A stretch of DNA of 64,000 bases. It comes from Fagopyrum homotropicum (taxonomy: Eukaryota > Streptophyta > Magnoliopsida > Caryophyllales > Polygonaceae). Shown here piece by piece: positions 1-11,650 of the stretch (positions are counted from its first letter, which is position 1; every line of letters begins with the position of its first letter). Where the stretch lies: NCBI GenBank assembly GCA_033239125.1, contig BSWB01000001.1, positions 112,214,916-112,278,915 on the forward strand, read 5' to 3'. The position numbers were made by a program, and so were the translations under genes. The notes beneath the pieces were generated by a model. The model worked only from the letters and a program-made list of their open reading frames with translations. It had not been told where the DNA came from and did no database searches.

Positions 1-1202
1 AGGGAGGTTGTGACGTCTTTCGAGCACAGCCATGTGGATAGGACCGTTTCTTTCCGTCTTATGGAAAGAAACTATGATTTTACCATCCGTGAGTTTAGGA
101 CCTTCTTTGGGTTCCATGAGACCTTCAATGGTCGCTTTCCTAGTGGCGTTTACGCAAAAGACTTTTGGGAGGAGGTTGCTATAATATACGCCAGCGAGGA
201 CCGCTGGCAACCAGTTGACACCAAGGCTAAGTTGATGTACCACTTAGCCTTGAAGATTGCTCACCGTGTTCTTTCGGAGTGTCTCTTCCCTAGGACGGAG
301 ACGCCCCAAAAGATCAAGACGGGTGAGCTATTTCTGCTATACTCTATGCTGTATGGGTGCCGAGCTGACTGTGCCACCCTCTTAGCTGCTACTATGAGCA
401 AGCTTAAGAACAAGAGGAAGAGCAACATTGGATATGGTGGATAGTTACCCACCTTGCTAGGGCATTGGGAGTTGATTTTTCTGCCTGTACCCACATACCA
501 GCCGTACCCTTAGGACTTCATGCCTTCATGACTAGAGGTCTCATCTTCCCCACACATAGAGGTCCGCCTTATGCGGCCATGCCTTGGGAGAGCAGGACGG
601 GTAGGGGTATTGAGTGGCTACAGGAGTACTCCATTATGGCTGGATGCCATAATTGGAAGGAGACGTTCGCTGCTATGCACGCGAACAGGATTGCAGCTCC
701 TCCATATGTTCCACCACCGCCCGTAGTTGAGGAGGAGGAGATGAGGGATCAGTTTGAGGGTGGAGGAGGAGCCGAGCAGGAGTTTGGCACGTTTCCGGAT
801 CAGCCGGATGCGGCCTCCGATGTGCCTAGACGTTCTCCACCTCCCGCCAGAGCTTTAGGCTCGTCTTCTCGCCGCGCCAGCGTGAGTGAGAGACCCACTT
901 GGGCAGAGACGCCTCCTGCATGGTATGGAGCTCCACCTCCATGGGCTACACAGACACCTTCTGCACCAGCACCATCCGACACTCCAGAGTGGTACAGTCA
1001 TGCTCCGGGATGGTACGAGCAGATGCCAGATTGGGCTACTGGTCTTTCGGAGAGAGTAGGAGCATTGGAGATTCGAGCCGATGCTAGAGATGGACGCTTG
1101 GACGACCTCGATCACATGATGAGAGATGTGTACCGCCAGCAGTTTGGGCGGTTTTATGATCCTAGTTTCTCTTCATTCCCGCCTCCACCAGCGCCACAGT
1201 GA
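1..1202 (+). pseudogene. Athila accessory ORF (env-position), C-terminal part, one frameshift
   Basis: The frame is open from the first base, so the N-terminus lies outside the window. It aligns along its length with the accessory ORF of element D (48260-49810), sharing RTVSFRLME, FGFxETFNG, YASEDRWQPVDTKAK and AHRVLSECLFPRTETPQ. One base is missing near 433-437 (NIGYGG then stop), and the product resumes at about 465 in another frame. The last third is Pro-rich and acidic. It then carries six Trp codons at 900, 921, 942, 990, 1011 and 1032, that is a 7-residue period with one longer gap, followed by a probable coiled coil and the conserved end RDVYRQQFGRF. No signal peptide or membrane segment is visible, so an envelope role is not supported. 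This ORF type is known downstream of pol in Athila elements; its function is unknown. Confidence 0.8.
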
Positions 1203-1288
1203 TGATGATTGCATGACCGACAGCTTTAGCCGCTCCACCGCCATTTTGTGAGTTTCTTTTTCTTTTCTTTCTTTTCTTTCTTTCTTTT

Positions 1289-1330
1289 GAACATTAGGGA
1301 CAATGTTTGTTCCAAGTATGGGGTGGGGTG
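1289..1330 (+). other. Internal PPT-like block with short inverted repeat (P)
   Basis: The sequence reads ACATTAGGGACAATGT, then a few bases, then AAGTATGGGGTGGGG. The second part copies the core of the true PPT at 2556-2565. Equivalent blocks occur in A (11612), D (48143) and E (57346), always 0.05-0.5 kb after the last coding region. It may be a second plus-strand priming site or a 3'-end signal. Confidence 0.55.
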
Positions 1331-1908
1331 TGAACTAAAAGTTGTAATAACTCTTACTCACTATGTTTGCTTCTATCGAGACTATCATTGCATGTTCATT
1401 ATATTGTTGCACGTTTCATTATTGCATTGCATGAAAAAGAAGTTTCAAAAACCCATAAAAATTGAAAAATTTTGAAACATTTTGTGCTTCTAAGGAATTG
1501 AGATGATTTCCATGATAATCGCTACTTGTGAATTGAGTTTGATGACAATTGCATGCTTAAAACGAATAGTGAATTGAAAAGAATTTGAATGAGTTGATTA
1601 TGCCTCTTTTGCAAGTTTCATAATGTGATAAATGTTACTTAAATCATGTTGAGGAATTGAAGTTGAAATCACACTATAAGTTCTTATGCTTCTTGTTGAA
1701 ATGATTAAGGCAATTCGATTTTTCTTTCTTCTTTCTTTGATCATTTAGCCCCTCATTGAAATATTAACCTCCTTTACCTATCCGGGAACTTGGAGGAGTT
1801 GATTGAAAAAGGCATGTATGATGTGGGAGGGCCATGAAAGCAATACTTTGCTTTCAAAGGAATAGAAAGAAACTATAGGTTTGGGGAAGTCAATCATTAT
1901 GATGAGTA

Positions 1909-1934
1909 ACTCGGCACCATTCACATAGCCGGGT
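1909..1934 (+). other. Conserved 3'-UTR RNA hairpin (P copy)
   Basis: A 7-bp stem ACTCGGC/GCCGGGT (one G-U pair) closes a 12-nt loop. The same hairpin is found in A (12231), D (47556) and E (56652). In A the stem changes to ACTCGGT/ATCGGGT and still pairs over all 7 positions. Confidence 0.6.
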
Positions 1935-2553
1935 GTTTGTGTCTTGCCAAAGTCGGATTGAGCGATATTCCTAGCGGATTATGGTATGTGCGCTAAGGGT
2001 TTGAGGCATCTCATAAAAATTGAGAAACGCCAATCTCCTAGGCTTCGGTTTTTGTGCACCTCTATCCATAACTCCAAAAGTAAAGTCGAAAAAATGAAAA
2101 GAAGAGAGTGAAGCTCTAAGTTGAAGGTGTTGCGGAAACCGCAAGAGAAGAAGAAAAGAGTAGTTGTCCACTTTCCCGGATTCATGCACCACATTCCTTA
2201 AAGTTTCATTTCCTTTCCACATTCTAGACCTTTTTCTTTGAAAGTCCTTAAGATCAAAAGAATGTTATATGACTTGATGATCTAAATTGAAGTTTCTTAT
2301 GATTGATTTTGATAATGTTTAAGGGTTATGATGTTTGTATGGAAGTTTGATTGATTTATGAGCTTTCTTTACTCTTTACTCTTTGATTAAGTGTATGAAA
2401 GTCCTATAAACAATTGAAGCAAGATTTGAGAATGATCTATTGTTTACAAGGCACATTCATCCAAAAGAAGTATTGCTTTGAGAAGGTACACATATTTCAT
2501 CCTAACTCTTGTTTTAAAGCTTTTGAAAGACCTTGCTTAGGGACAAGCAAGTT

Positions 2554-2570
2554 GCAAGTATGGGGTTATT
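2554..2570 (+). other. Polypurine tract of element P
   Basis: AAGTATGGGG followed by TTATT lies directly before the LTR start TGTTAGCATG. It is the plus-strand primer region, with the same core as in A and D. Confidence 0.8.
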
Positions 2571-2878
2571 TGTTAGCATGAAATATTGTGATATTTTAGG
2601 CACATTTTCTAAGTGTATTTGATTCATAGTGATAGTCATTGGTTGAGCATAGATGCATTTGTGAGCTAGTTTGTCTATAATATCAATATAGAGATCTACA
2701 CAAGCTTTATGTTGATTATAGGTGATTGAGAGCTATTTCCAAACGGAATCGAGCAAGGATGGAGTTGTTGAGCTATGTCCATGGATTGAGGACATTCTTA
2801 AGAGCAAAAGGAGAGTTAACTTGGAGAATGCACGAAGCTAGGGAAGAATCACGTTCTTGCCCTAAACTACGCTCTAAA

Positions 2879-3124
2879 ATACGGCCGTATTACTTTCCAC
2901 GTTCAGTTCCACGGCCGTGGAACCATGGCTAGGGAAGCGTGGTTCATTCCAGCAACTTCTACGGCCGTAGAGAAGATGGTTCAAACCGTGTTGAATTCCA
3001 CGCTCTAAATTACGGTCGTGGAACCTTCCACGACCGTGATCTTGGCGATCTTTTTCGCCACACTTTAAGCCACGATCTTTTAAAAGATTGGGTCGGGCCG
3101 CTACTTCATCATACACTATAAAAG
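2879..3124 (+). promoter_or_regulatory. P LTR promoter: CCACGGCCGTGG cluster upstream of TATA
   Basis: At least seven full or near copies of the ACGGCCGT palindrome and half-sites (CCACG, CGTGG) lie between 2879 and 3045, including an exact CCACGGCCGTGG at 2909-2920. The TATA box TATAAAAG is at 3117-3124, 70-240 bp downstream. This order recurs in every LTR of the window that retains its U3. Confidence 0.65.
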
Positions 3125-3309
3125 GACGGACGAAGAGAGATTCCGTCACCTCGGCTTACACCTCTGCTTAGACGCACTTTCGCCCACACCTCGCTTGAGA
3201 GATCTTTGCGACTTTTGCAAAAGACGGATTTTGCGCTCATCCTTGGAGTTGCCCTAATCTCGCACTTTGGTGGACATTGTGATTGAGATTTCCGGATTGA
3301 CGGAAGATC

Positions 3310-3314
3310 GAAGA
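3310..3314. repeat. Target site duplication GAAGA, left copy (element A)
   Basis: GAAGA immediately precedes the LTR start TGATAACA. The same five bases follow the 3' LTR at 14724-14728. Confidence 0.92.
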
Positions 3315-3665
3315 TGATAACACGATTTATGACTTAGGTTTAGGTAATCATTTAGATAGATTTTTCACTCATTCATGCATGATTTAGCACTAATTCACGA
3401 CGTTTGCACTCAATTCACGTATTTTGTCGAGATAGACGTCTACACGGACTTGTGCGTTGCTTTGTAGGTATTTCGGGGGTCTTTTTGACATTAACCGATA
3501 CATTAGAGGGCCAAGCCTCATGATGGTACACATCCAAAGCATTGGAGGAGCATAATTGGAGCAACAAAGGACACAAAGACCACTATTGGTGCAAGCAATG
3601 GAGCAACTCATGGCTAGACGATCATAGCATGTTTCTGCTGAAGAAAATCGGACCAACTAGCAGCT

Positions 3666-3770
3666 AAATCGGCCGATTTAATCCACTAGGTCGATTTTTG
3701 GGCCTTTGACAGCTTAAGCCACGTGTCCCACGATCTCTTGTCCGGCCTTGCTCTTGGTGGAGAATATAAG
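3666..3770 (+). promoter_or_regulatory. A 5' LTR promoter: palindrome, G-box, TATA
   Basis: AAATCGGCCGATTT (3666-3679) is flanked by half-like sites AAAATCGGACC (about 3645) and GGTCGATTTTT (about 3689). A plant G-box type sequence CCACGTGTCC is at 3719-3728, and TATAAG at 3765-3770. Promoter activity is inferred from this order. Confidence 0.55.
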
Positions 3771-4248
3771 TGGTCCTGCAGGTTGTTGCTGAGCATCTCT
3801 CCTCTCCCACACTCTCATTCACAGCTCATCAATTTGGGGGAAAGATTTGAGGAGGAAAAAAACTCTCAAGGATTGAAGGAAGAAGAAGAACACCATTCTA
3901 AGAGTGATAGTGAGATTTTGAGTGATTTTGAGTTACTTTTGTAGTCTTAGATTGAAGAACTATTGCAAGGATTGTTAGGAACATTTTGGATCTTCATTCA
4001 AGAGTTTGTAAGTCTTGCTACAACTTAGATTTAGTTGAGATTTATTGATTTGCTTGCTTATCTTTCATTATCCATCTATGAACACCATGTATGCTTGTTT
4101 GATGATTTTGGATCTTGATATGCATATTGTTGGCTAGTTTATTGTGATTCTGGAGTGATGGATTGATGGTTATGGCTTGGGTGATGATAGGATGGGCTTA
4201 TATGTTAGTTTAGGATGACTTGTATGCACGAAACTCACAACAGAAGGG

Positions 4249-4310
4249 AAAATCGGCCTGTTCATCAGGTAAATCGGCCGATTTCCCCCATGATCCACCC
4301 GATTTCCTCC
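4249..4310 (+). other. Second palindrome cluster in the A LTR (R/U5)
   Basis: AAAATCGGCC, an exact AAATCGGCCGATTT at 4271-4284, and a CCGATTT half-site lie within 62 bp, about 500 nt downstream of the TATA box. Equivalent clusters sit about 470-580 nt after the TATA in P, B, D, E and F. Confidence 0.6.
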
Positions 4311-4551
4311 TCTGTTGCTCTTTAAATGATGAATCTGTATGATTGGGGTGTTAGGTTGTTAAATCCTAGTGTTTATTAAGCCTAATTTAGCTTAGGATCA
4401 CCTAATGCTATCAACCTAAGTGAGGGAAGAGATCTACCCGATGATTTCCGATCTTAGACACCTTAGAAGATGAATTCTAGGTAGTAGTGAGCCTCATAAG
4501 CCGCTATTGGATCGAGTCTGCTAGGATTATTGCTTGAGATTTCCCTATTCC

Positions 4552-4689
4552 GAGACTTACCCGGTAAGGAGAGGGTTACCCCTTAAGTAGTGTCCGGTTT
4601 GTGTAGAATTCCCAACTTTACCTCCTTGAGACTTACCCGGTAATAGGAGTTTGATGCGGGATTAGTGAAGTGAGAGACCTACCGGGTAA
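4552..4689 (+). repeat. Three spaced GAGACTTACCCGGTAA units in the A LTR
   Basis: Copies at 4552-4567, 4628-4643 and 4674-4689 (the third is GAGACCTACCGGGTAA). Three or four copies of the same unit occur in the otherwise different C, E and F LTRs. I did not see it in the B/P/D LTRs. Confidence 0.6.
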
Positions 4690-5160
4690 TTGCTTCCGTT
4701 AGTGAAACATTCTTTCCCCAACACCGCAGCTTGTCCTTAGAATCCTTAGAACCTGGAGTCCAATGCCATAACCGGAAATCTTGACCTCTAGAATCCACTT
4801 TTCTCTCTTGATCATATACTTTGTGCTTTGTGTTACTTGTTCGTTTTGCTAGCTTGAGTTGTTAGTTGTTTTATTACCTTGCTTGATTTGTGATCTTTGT
4901 TTGATCACCACAAAAACCAACCAAAAACATTGTGTTTTCTATTTTCTTTGTTCCTCACCTTATCTTAGTCTAGATTTACACTATCTTTGATCATGCTTGA
5001 CTCGATTTCACCTTAGTCTTTGTGTTCGACCTCGGAATACTATCCCTACTACAAACGTCCCGTACACTGCGGGTTCGCTAGGAGTTAGGATAAATATAAC
5101 GAGTATAAATTTAAAGCTTATTACGTACACACATCACACGATCTTAGCGTAACAAGTTTT

Positions 5161-5178
5161 TGGTGCCGTTGCCGGGGA
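5161..5178 (+). other. Primer-binding site of A, tRNA-Asp type
   Basis: TGGTGCCGTTGCCGGGGA differs by one base from the complement of the plant tRNA-Asp 3' end and lies 6 bp after the LTR. Confidence 0.9.
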
Positions 5179-5294
5179 CTAGGTCTAGATTGAGTCATTT
5201 TGTGATTGTTTATAGTGTAGATCTTTCTTCTTGCTTTTGATCTCTCTTTGGTTTGTGTCTTTGCTTTTCAGGACATCTCTTACTCTTTAGGTGT

Positions 5295-8200
5295 ATGCGA
5301 AGATCTCGTGGAAAGGATTTAGCTCCATTCGATCCCGAACCGGAGAAAACCCTTAGATCTAGATCCAAGAGCATTAAAAAGGGAAAAGAGATGGCCGGAA
5401 GAGATCTCCAAGCTGAATTGGATGAAGCCTTAGAGCAAATAAGGCTAAGAGATGAGCTCTTGGAGGAAGAAAGGAGACTTGCCAATGAGAGGCAAGAAGC
5501 AACTAGGAGGGAGATTGATGAGATTAGGTAAGCCCTTGTACAAGGAGAGCTTAATCGTCAACAACCTCCACCTCCACCACCACAACCGCAGCCGGCGGCG
5601 AATGTTATGGTTGTACCCATTGCTATTGAAGAGCCACAAACTTTGGGGAGACGTATGGATCCGGCACAAAGAGCACACCGTCCGGGTGTGAACTTAGGAG
5701 ACCCCGCAGCCCACAACTACGAACTCCGCCCTCAAGTTCTACAAATGATCCGGCATAATCAATTTGGAGGGATGGAAGGAGAGTCCCCTCATCAACACTT
5801 GATGAACTATGAGATTTTGATGGAGACTCTTAGACCGCCAAGATTGGAGAGCAACAACCATAAGCTTAGGGCTTTTTCCTTCTCTCTTAAGGACAAAGTC
5901 TTGGCTTGGTATCAATCTATTCCACAAGGGCGAGTTGGTACTTGGAAGGAGATGACAACCGAGTTTTTGACTAAGTTCTTCCCACCTTCCAAGACTACCG
6001 AGTTAAGAGGGAAGATCAATGCCTTCGTGATGAAGGATAGAGAGAGCTTGTTCAAGTCTTGGGAGAGATTCAAAGACCTTCTCCTAGATTGTCCACACCA
6101 TGGCATACCGAAAATTGAGCTATTGGAGATCTACTTCAAAGGACTTGATGAAGATAGCCAATTCAAGCTTCAATATCTTTCCGGTGGGACTTTCATGGAG
6201 AAGCATGTAGATGATGCTTGGGAGTTTGTGGAGAAGCAAGCTCTAGTGATTGAGAAATACTCCCATAGGAAGAGTGAAGGGAGAAAGGCGGGAGCATATG
6301 AGGTGAGTGAGGTCACCATGAGCAATTTCAAGCTTGACGCCATCAACAATGAGCTAAAGTCCTTGAGGGAGTTGTGTGCTACAACTTTGAAGAATCAAGC
6401 AACTCCTCAAGTGCTTCCACAAGCTAACTTATCTTCCAAGGAGGAGGATGTGAATTACATGGGAAGGGGCAACTACAATAACTATCAAGGCCCAAGGAAC
6501 TTCAACAACAACCGGCAATTCAACAATTACCGGCCCAACCATAACCATCCCGGGTTTTCCTACTCTAACCCGGATGGAGCCTTGAACCCTCCCGCATCCA
6601 CAAGCACAACTCCACCACCAAAGGCTTCACAAGAACCTCCACCCGGATTTACTCAACCTCCGAAGAATAGAACCGAAATGATGTTTGAGCAATTGCTTGG
6701 AAGGTTGAGTGGTCTTGAGAGCACCGTGACTTCAATTTCTAAAGCTCAAAAGGTTTTGGAAGCACAAGTGTTCCGAAAGGCGGGTGAAGCACATAGAGAT
6801 CCGGGAAAGCTTCCCGGAAGAACCGAAGAAAACCCAAGAGGCCAAGTGTTGGCTATTACAACAAGAAGTGGGTTGAGTATGAAGGAGCCTTTGCCCAAGG
6901 ACAATGCTAAGGGGAAGCAAATAGTGGTAGAAGAGGAAAAATTGCAAGAAGATGGAGGCAAGAGCAAGGATGTTGAGCCAACATATGTAGCGCCGCCTCC
7001 ATACAAGCCACCACTACCGTTCCCACAATCACGAGCAAGAGCTCGCTTGGACAATCATTTTAGTAAGTTCCTTGAACTAATGTCTAAATTGCATATTAAC
7101 ATTCCGTTCATGGATGCTATCTTAGGTATGCCGGCATATGGCAAATTCTTGAAGGAAATACTCTCCAACAAAAGGAAGTTGGAGGAGTATGGGGAGATAA
7201 GGATGACAAAGAGATCTTCGGAGTTGATTCAAACGATGAAGGAGGAGATGCCTCCTAAGCTAAGGGATCCGGGATCCTTTTGTGTGCCAATCGGAGTAGG
7301 AGAAGTGAAGTATGACGCCTTATGTGATCTTGGGGAAATGTAAGCATCATCCCGCTTGCACTTTGCAACAAGGTTGGGCTAGGAGAGCCAAAGCCGGTCA
7401 AGATGACCCTTTACATGGCGGACCGCTCGATCACTCATCCGGTTGGAATCTTGGAAGACATCCCGGTGCAACTAGGGAAGTTCTATGTGCCCATAGACTT
7501 CGTTGTTTTGGACATCCCGGCGGACTATCCGGTTCCTATCATCTTGGGAAGACCTTTCTTAGCTACTTCCGGGTGTCTAGTAGATTGCAAGAATGGGACT
7601 CTCTCCTTCAACATTGGAGAAGAGAACATCAAGTTCAAGCTGTCCACAATGATGAAAGGGACAACCCTTGATGAGGATGTATTCAACATAGTTGAAGAAG
7701 AGGAGTCTAGAGAGGTTGTGAGCTCAATCTTGCTCAAGGATCCGCTTGAGAGAGTTCTTAGCTCAAGCTTGATGGAAGAAGGAGTTGAGGAGAGTAGCAA
7801 TGAAGTAATCAAGGCCTTGAATGCATTGGACGAGCTACCAAGTGTTGGATTTGAAGTGCTAGAAGAAGAGGAAAACAGACAGAAAAATCGGACTGGAGGG
7901 CAGAAATCGGCCGATTTTTGTCCTTGTGCTGAAATTTCAGCCAGTTTTGCAAAAACAGAAACTCAGATCGACCCACTGCCAGAAAAATCGTCCGATTTTT
8001 CCTCCTGGGCCGATTTTCCTAAGTCTTTTCAGCATCAACCACTTGAGTATGAGCAATCATCAAGGGACTTCAAGGAGGCTTCCATGGCTTTGCAATCATC
8101 TCAACCTACATTGTATGGATCATCTCCAACCGAAAAAGGTCCTCCTCAACTTGATCTTAAACCCCTTCCCTCTCATTTAAAGTATGCTTTCCTTGGTTCA

Positions 8201-11058
8201 AATTCTACTTATCCGGTGATTGTGAATGCATCTTTGAATGATGATGAACTTGATAAATTGTTGAATGAATTGAAACTGCATAGAAAGGCAATAGGATACA
8301 CCATTGATGACCTTGTTGGCATTAAGCCCTCTTTGTGCATGCATAAGATATTGATGGAAGATAACCACAAACCCTCTATTGAACATCAAAGGAGATTGAA
8401 TCCTATAATGAAAGAGGTAGTCAAAAAGGAGATCATTAAGTTGCTAGATGCGGGGATTATCTACCCTATCTCGGATAGTAAGTGGGTTAGTCCCGATCAT
8501 GTAGTACCTAAGAAGGGTGGGATGACCGTAGTGACCAATGAGAACAATGAACTAATCCCAACTAGGACGGTTACGGGATGGAGGATGTGCATTGATTATA
8601 GGAAGTTGAACATGGCCTCTAGGAAAGATCACTTCCCTCTCCCTTTCATTGACCAAATGCTAGAGAGGTTAGCTCAACATTCCCATTTTTGCTACCTAGA
8701 TGGCTATAGTGGATTCTTCCAAATCCCTATCCACCCCGATGACCAAGAGAAAACAACCTTTACATGTCCATGGGGTACTTTTGCATATAGGAGAATGCCA
8801 TTTGGGTTGTGTAATGCACCCGCCAGCTTTCAAAGGTGTATGATGGCCATCTTTTCGGAATACATTGAAAATATCATGGAAGTGTTCATGGATGATTTCT
8901 CTATTTATGGTTCTTCCTTTGATAATTGCTTGGCTAACTTGTCATTAGTATTGCAAAGATGTGAAGAGACAAATCTTGTCTTGAATTGGGAAAAATGCCA
9001 CTTCATGGTAAGTGAAGGTATTGTGTTAGGACACTTGGTGTCTAACCGTGGCATTGAGGTTGATAGGGCCAAGATTGAGACGATAGAGAAGTTGCCACCA
9101 CCTACCTCGGTGAAAGGGGTAAGGAGTTTCTTAGGGCATGCCGGTTTTTACCAGAGGTTTATTCAAGACTTCTCTAAAATTTCTAAGCCCCTTACTAACC
9201 TACTAATGAAGGATGTTGAATTTGTTTTCTCCAAAGACTGCCTTGAGGCTTTTTGTAGGTTGAAGAACGCCTTGATCTCCGCACCTATAATGCAACCTCC
9301 GGATTGGAGTTTACCGTTTGAGATCATGTGTGATACAAGCGATGTAGCCGTTGGGGCTGTTTTGGGGCAAAGGAAAGATGGGCGAACTCATGCTATTTAT
9401 TATGCTAGCAAGACGCTAGATGATGTCCAACTCAATTATGCTACCACCGAGAAGGAGTTGCTAGCGGTTGTGTATGCATTTGAGAAGTTCCGCTCATATC
9501 TTGTTGGAGCGAAGGTCATAGTTTATACGGATCATGCTGCGATTCGTTATCTACTTACGAAGAAGGATGCCAAGCCTAGGTTGATTCGGTGGATCCTTCA
9601 TCTTCAAGAGTTTGACTTGGAAATCCGGGACAAGAAGGGATCCGAGAACTCCGTGGCGGATCACCTTAGTAGACTCCCACCATTGGAGCTTGAAAGAGAG
9701 GACATCCCGATTGGTGACTCATTCCGGGATGAGCAATTGCAAATGGTGAGTGCTTGTTCCAAGTGTCTAGAGGAAGCGAGTCATGGTTTGCCGACATTGT
9801 GAACTACTTAGTGTGTGAGGAAGTGCCTCCCGGATTAACATATGCCCAAAGGAAGAAGTTCTTCAAGGATGTGAGGCACTACTATTGGAGTGAACCACTT
9901 TTGTTCAAAAGAGGGCCGGATGGAATGTTTAGAAGATGCATACCGGAGGATGAGGTGGAGAGTGTAATCCGCCATTGTCATTCCTTGCCATGTGGAGGGC
10001 ATGCTAGCGCACACAAGACATGTGCGAAAGTGTTGCAATCGGGCTTCTTTTGGCCAAACTTGTTCAAGGATGTGCAAAGATTTGAGGTAGCTTGTGATGC
10101 TTGCCAAAGGACGGGCAACATCTCAAGGAGAAATGAGATGCCCTTGAACAACATACAAGAAGTGGAGATATTTGATGTGTGGGGTGTGGACTTCATGGGA
10201 CCATTCCCTTCTTCATGTGGCAACCTCTACATCCTATTGGCGGTTGACTATGTTTCGAGATGGGTGGAAGCAATCGCCTCTCCTACAAATGACGCCAAGG
10301 TCGTGGTGCGATTCTTCAACCGAGTGATCTTCCCTAGGTTTGGAACACCAAGGGTGATCATAAGTGATGGAGGGAAGCACTTCACTAATAGGAACTTTGG
10401 AGCACTTTTGGCTAAGTATGGGGTGACTCATAAGGTGGCAACACCTTACCATCCCCAAACTAGTGGCCAAGTGGAGATCTCCAACCGGGAGATCAAGGCC
10501 ATTCTTGAGAAGACGGTATCAAGGACGAGAAAAGATTGGGCTATGAAGCTCGATGATGCCTTGTGGGCATATAGGACCGCCTTCAAAACACCAATTGGCA
10601 CCACTCCTTACAAGCTAGTCTATGGCAAGTCTTGCCACCTTCCGGTAGAGATGGAGCATAGAGCTTATTGGGCCATTAAGTGGCTAAATTTTGATCTCAA
10701 GGAGGCGGGAGAGAAGAGGTTGCTTGATATAAACGCCCTTGAAGAAATCCGGTTGGATGCTTATGAGAATGCCCGGATCTACAAGGAGCGAACCAAGCGT
10801 TGGCATGACAAGCGCCTCATCCCGAAGGAGTTGAGCGAAGGCGACCTTGTCCTTCTCTTCAACTCAAGGCTGCGGCTCTTCCCCGGAAAGCTCAAATCAA
10901 GATGGACCGGGCTATATGTGGTGAAGAAGATTTTTCCTCATGGAGCGGTAGAGATAGGAGGAGATCATTGTGGTGACTTCAAGGTGAATGGGCACCATTT
11001 GAAGAAGTACATCCCGGAAGCCCCGGTGGAAGTGATTTCCCCGCTTCACCTTGATTGA
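5295..11058 (+). pseudogene. gag-pol: gag-pol of element A (one stop, two frameshifts)
   Basis: Start chosen at 5295 because MRRSRG aligns with the gag starts of B, C, D, E and F; a 3' splice-site-like TTTTCAG lies about 24 nt upstream. The gag core (about 5640-6270) shows TLGRRMDP, WYQSIP and FFPPSKTTELRGKINAF; its tail is Asn-rich with no visible CCHC knuckle. A TAA at 5529 interrupts gag in frame. Protease is broken at its active site (DLG then a 1-bp deletion near 7335). The frame resumes with LYMADRSITHPVGILED, then RT with FMDD at 8885-8896, and RNase H (MCDTSDVAVGAV, YTDHAAIRYL). A second 1-bp deletion near 9745-9780 precedes integrase, which has an HHCC region, DDE residues in WGVDFMG, ISDGG and SGQVEISNRE, and a C-terminal SRWTGLY (usual GPY). 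This copy cannot make a full polyprotein. Confidence 0.93.
7878..8020 (+). other. AAATCGGCCGATTT cluster inside the PR-RT linker of A
   Basis: An exact palindrome at 7904-7917 plus AAAAATCGGACT, AAAAATCGTCCGATTTTT and GGGCCGATTTT lie within 140 bp of coding sequence, translating as repeats such as KSADF, KSSDF and WADF. The linker lacks catalytic residues. The C/E and B/D families carry their own palindromes at the same place. Confidence 0.65.
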
Positions 11059-11346
11059 AACGCTCCTGAATTTGGTCAAGCTAATGACCTTAAAGAAGCG
11101 CTTAATGGGAGGCAACCCATTGGTATATATTTCTCCCTTTTGTTTTTCTTGCTTTTGTTTAATCTCACTCTTGGTGTGCTTTGTTTTTCTTTTGTGTTTT
11201 TGGGTACTAGATCTTGTTGATTGTCATGAGTTATGAGACGTTGGAGGTCATGTGAAAACCTCATGGAACCGTTGAGAAGAAGGTACAAGATCCGAGCACA
11301 TGGATGAGGAAGAAAGCACCCAGGAAAATCGAACTGATCTTGCACA

Positions 11347-11381
11347 AAATCGGCCGATTTTCCTGGGATATGGTCCGATTT
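11347..11381 (+). other. Post-integrase palindrome in A
   Basis: Exact AAATCGGCCGATTT at 11347-11360, followed by GGTCCGATTTTT. This corresponds to the post-pol clusters of C, D and E. Confidence 0.6.
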
Positions 11382-11611
11382 TTCCCTCTGTCAAGGAAAG
11401 TGATGATCTCCAATCAAGCATGGGTGGAGCGGACGTGGAACTTGGACGGCTTGCGGTGCCAAGCGCGGGTTCCGACATCATAATGAACATCAAGAGCTCT
11501 CTACCATCCTTGATCGATCATCCACCATCATCATTCGATGTGAACCGAAATACCAAAGCATCACCAATTTTACATTGTGAGGACTCCCTTTCACTTCTTT
11601 ATTTAGTTTCC

Positions 11612-11650
11612 ACATTGGGGACAATGTCTTTCTAAGTATGGGGTGGGGTT
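11612..11650 (+). other. Internal PPT-like block of A
   Basis: ACATTGGGGACAATGT followed by AAGTATGGGGTGGGG: a short inverted repeat next to a PPT-like core, about 1.2 kb before the true PPT. Confidence 0.55.

Larger units (their letters stand above)
1203..2553 (+). other. 3' untranslated region of element P
   Basis: Non-coding stretch between the accessory ORF and the PPT. A pyrimidine tract (about 1255-1287) is followed by an internal PPT-like block. A 1900-2060 block is strongly conserved with A (12225-12390), D (47400-47600) and E (56520-56710). The rest is AT-rich with no ORF of note. Confidence 0.7.
2571..3314 (+). repeat. 3' LTR of P, first part (U3 and start of R)
   Basis: Starts TGTTAGCATGAAATATTG, matching the reverse complement of the LTR starts of B (ends 23585) and D (ends 46920). 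The U3 carries a dense cluster of ACGGCCGT palindromes (2879-3045) and a TATA box at 3117. The LTR is broken at 3314 by the insertion of element A and continues at 14729. Joined length is about 1749 bp. Confidence 0.9.
3315..5154 (+). repeat. 5' LTR of element A (1840 bp)
   Basis: Begins TGATAACACG and ends GCGTAACA, with the terminal TG...CA. It is nearly identical to 12887-14723. It contains the family palindrome at 3666-3679 and 4271-4284, a G-box at 3719, a TATA box at 3765 and three GAGACTTACCCGGTAA units. Confidence 0.95.

Noticed and set aside
4552..4689. Spaced short repeats as a CRISPR array
   Set aside because: Spacing is irregular, copies lie inside LTRs and are repeated in each LTR; the DNA is plant nuclear.
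5161..5178. tRNA-Asp-like sequences at 5161, 21905, 24228, 31126, 54477 and 62452
   Set aside because: They are 18-nt primer-binding sites complementary to tRNA-Asp 3' ends next to LTRs, not tRNA genes; no cloverleaf is present.
5295..11058. Gag-pol regions as endogenous pararetrovirus or Copia elements
   Set aside because: Integrase lies after RNase H and LTRs, PPT and tRNA-Asp PBS are present, fitting Ty3/gypsy Athila; there is no movement protein.
11300..11635. ORF in A as a shortened accessory gene
   Set aside because: It shows no similarity to the P, D or C accessory proteins and contains the non-coding palindrome and internal PPT-like block.
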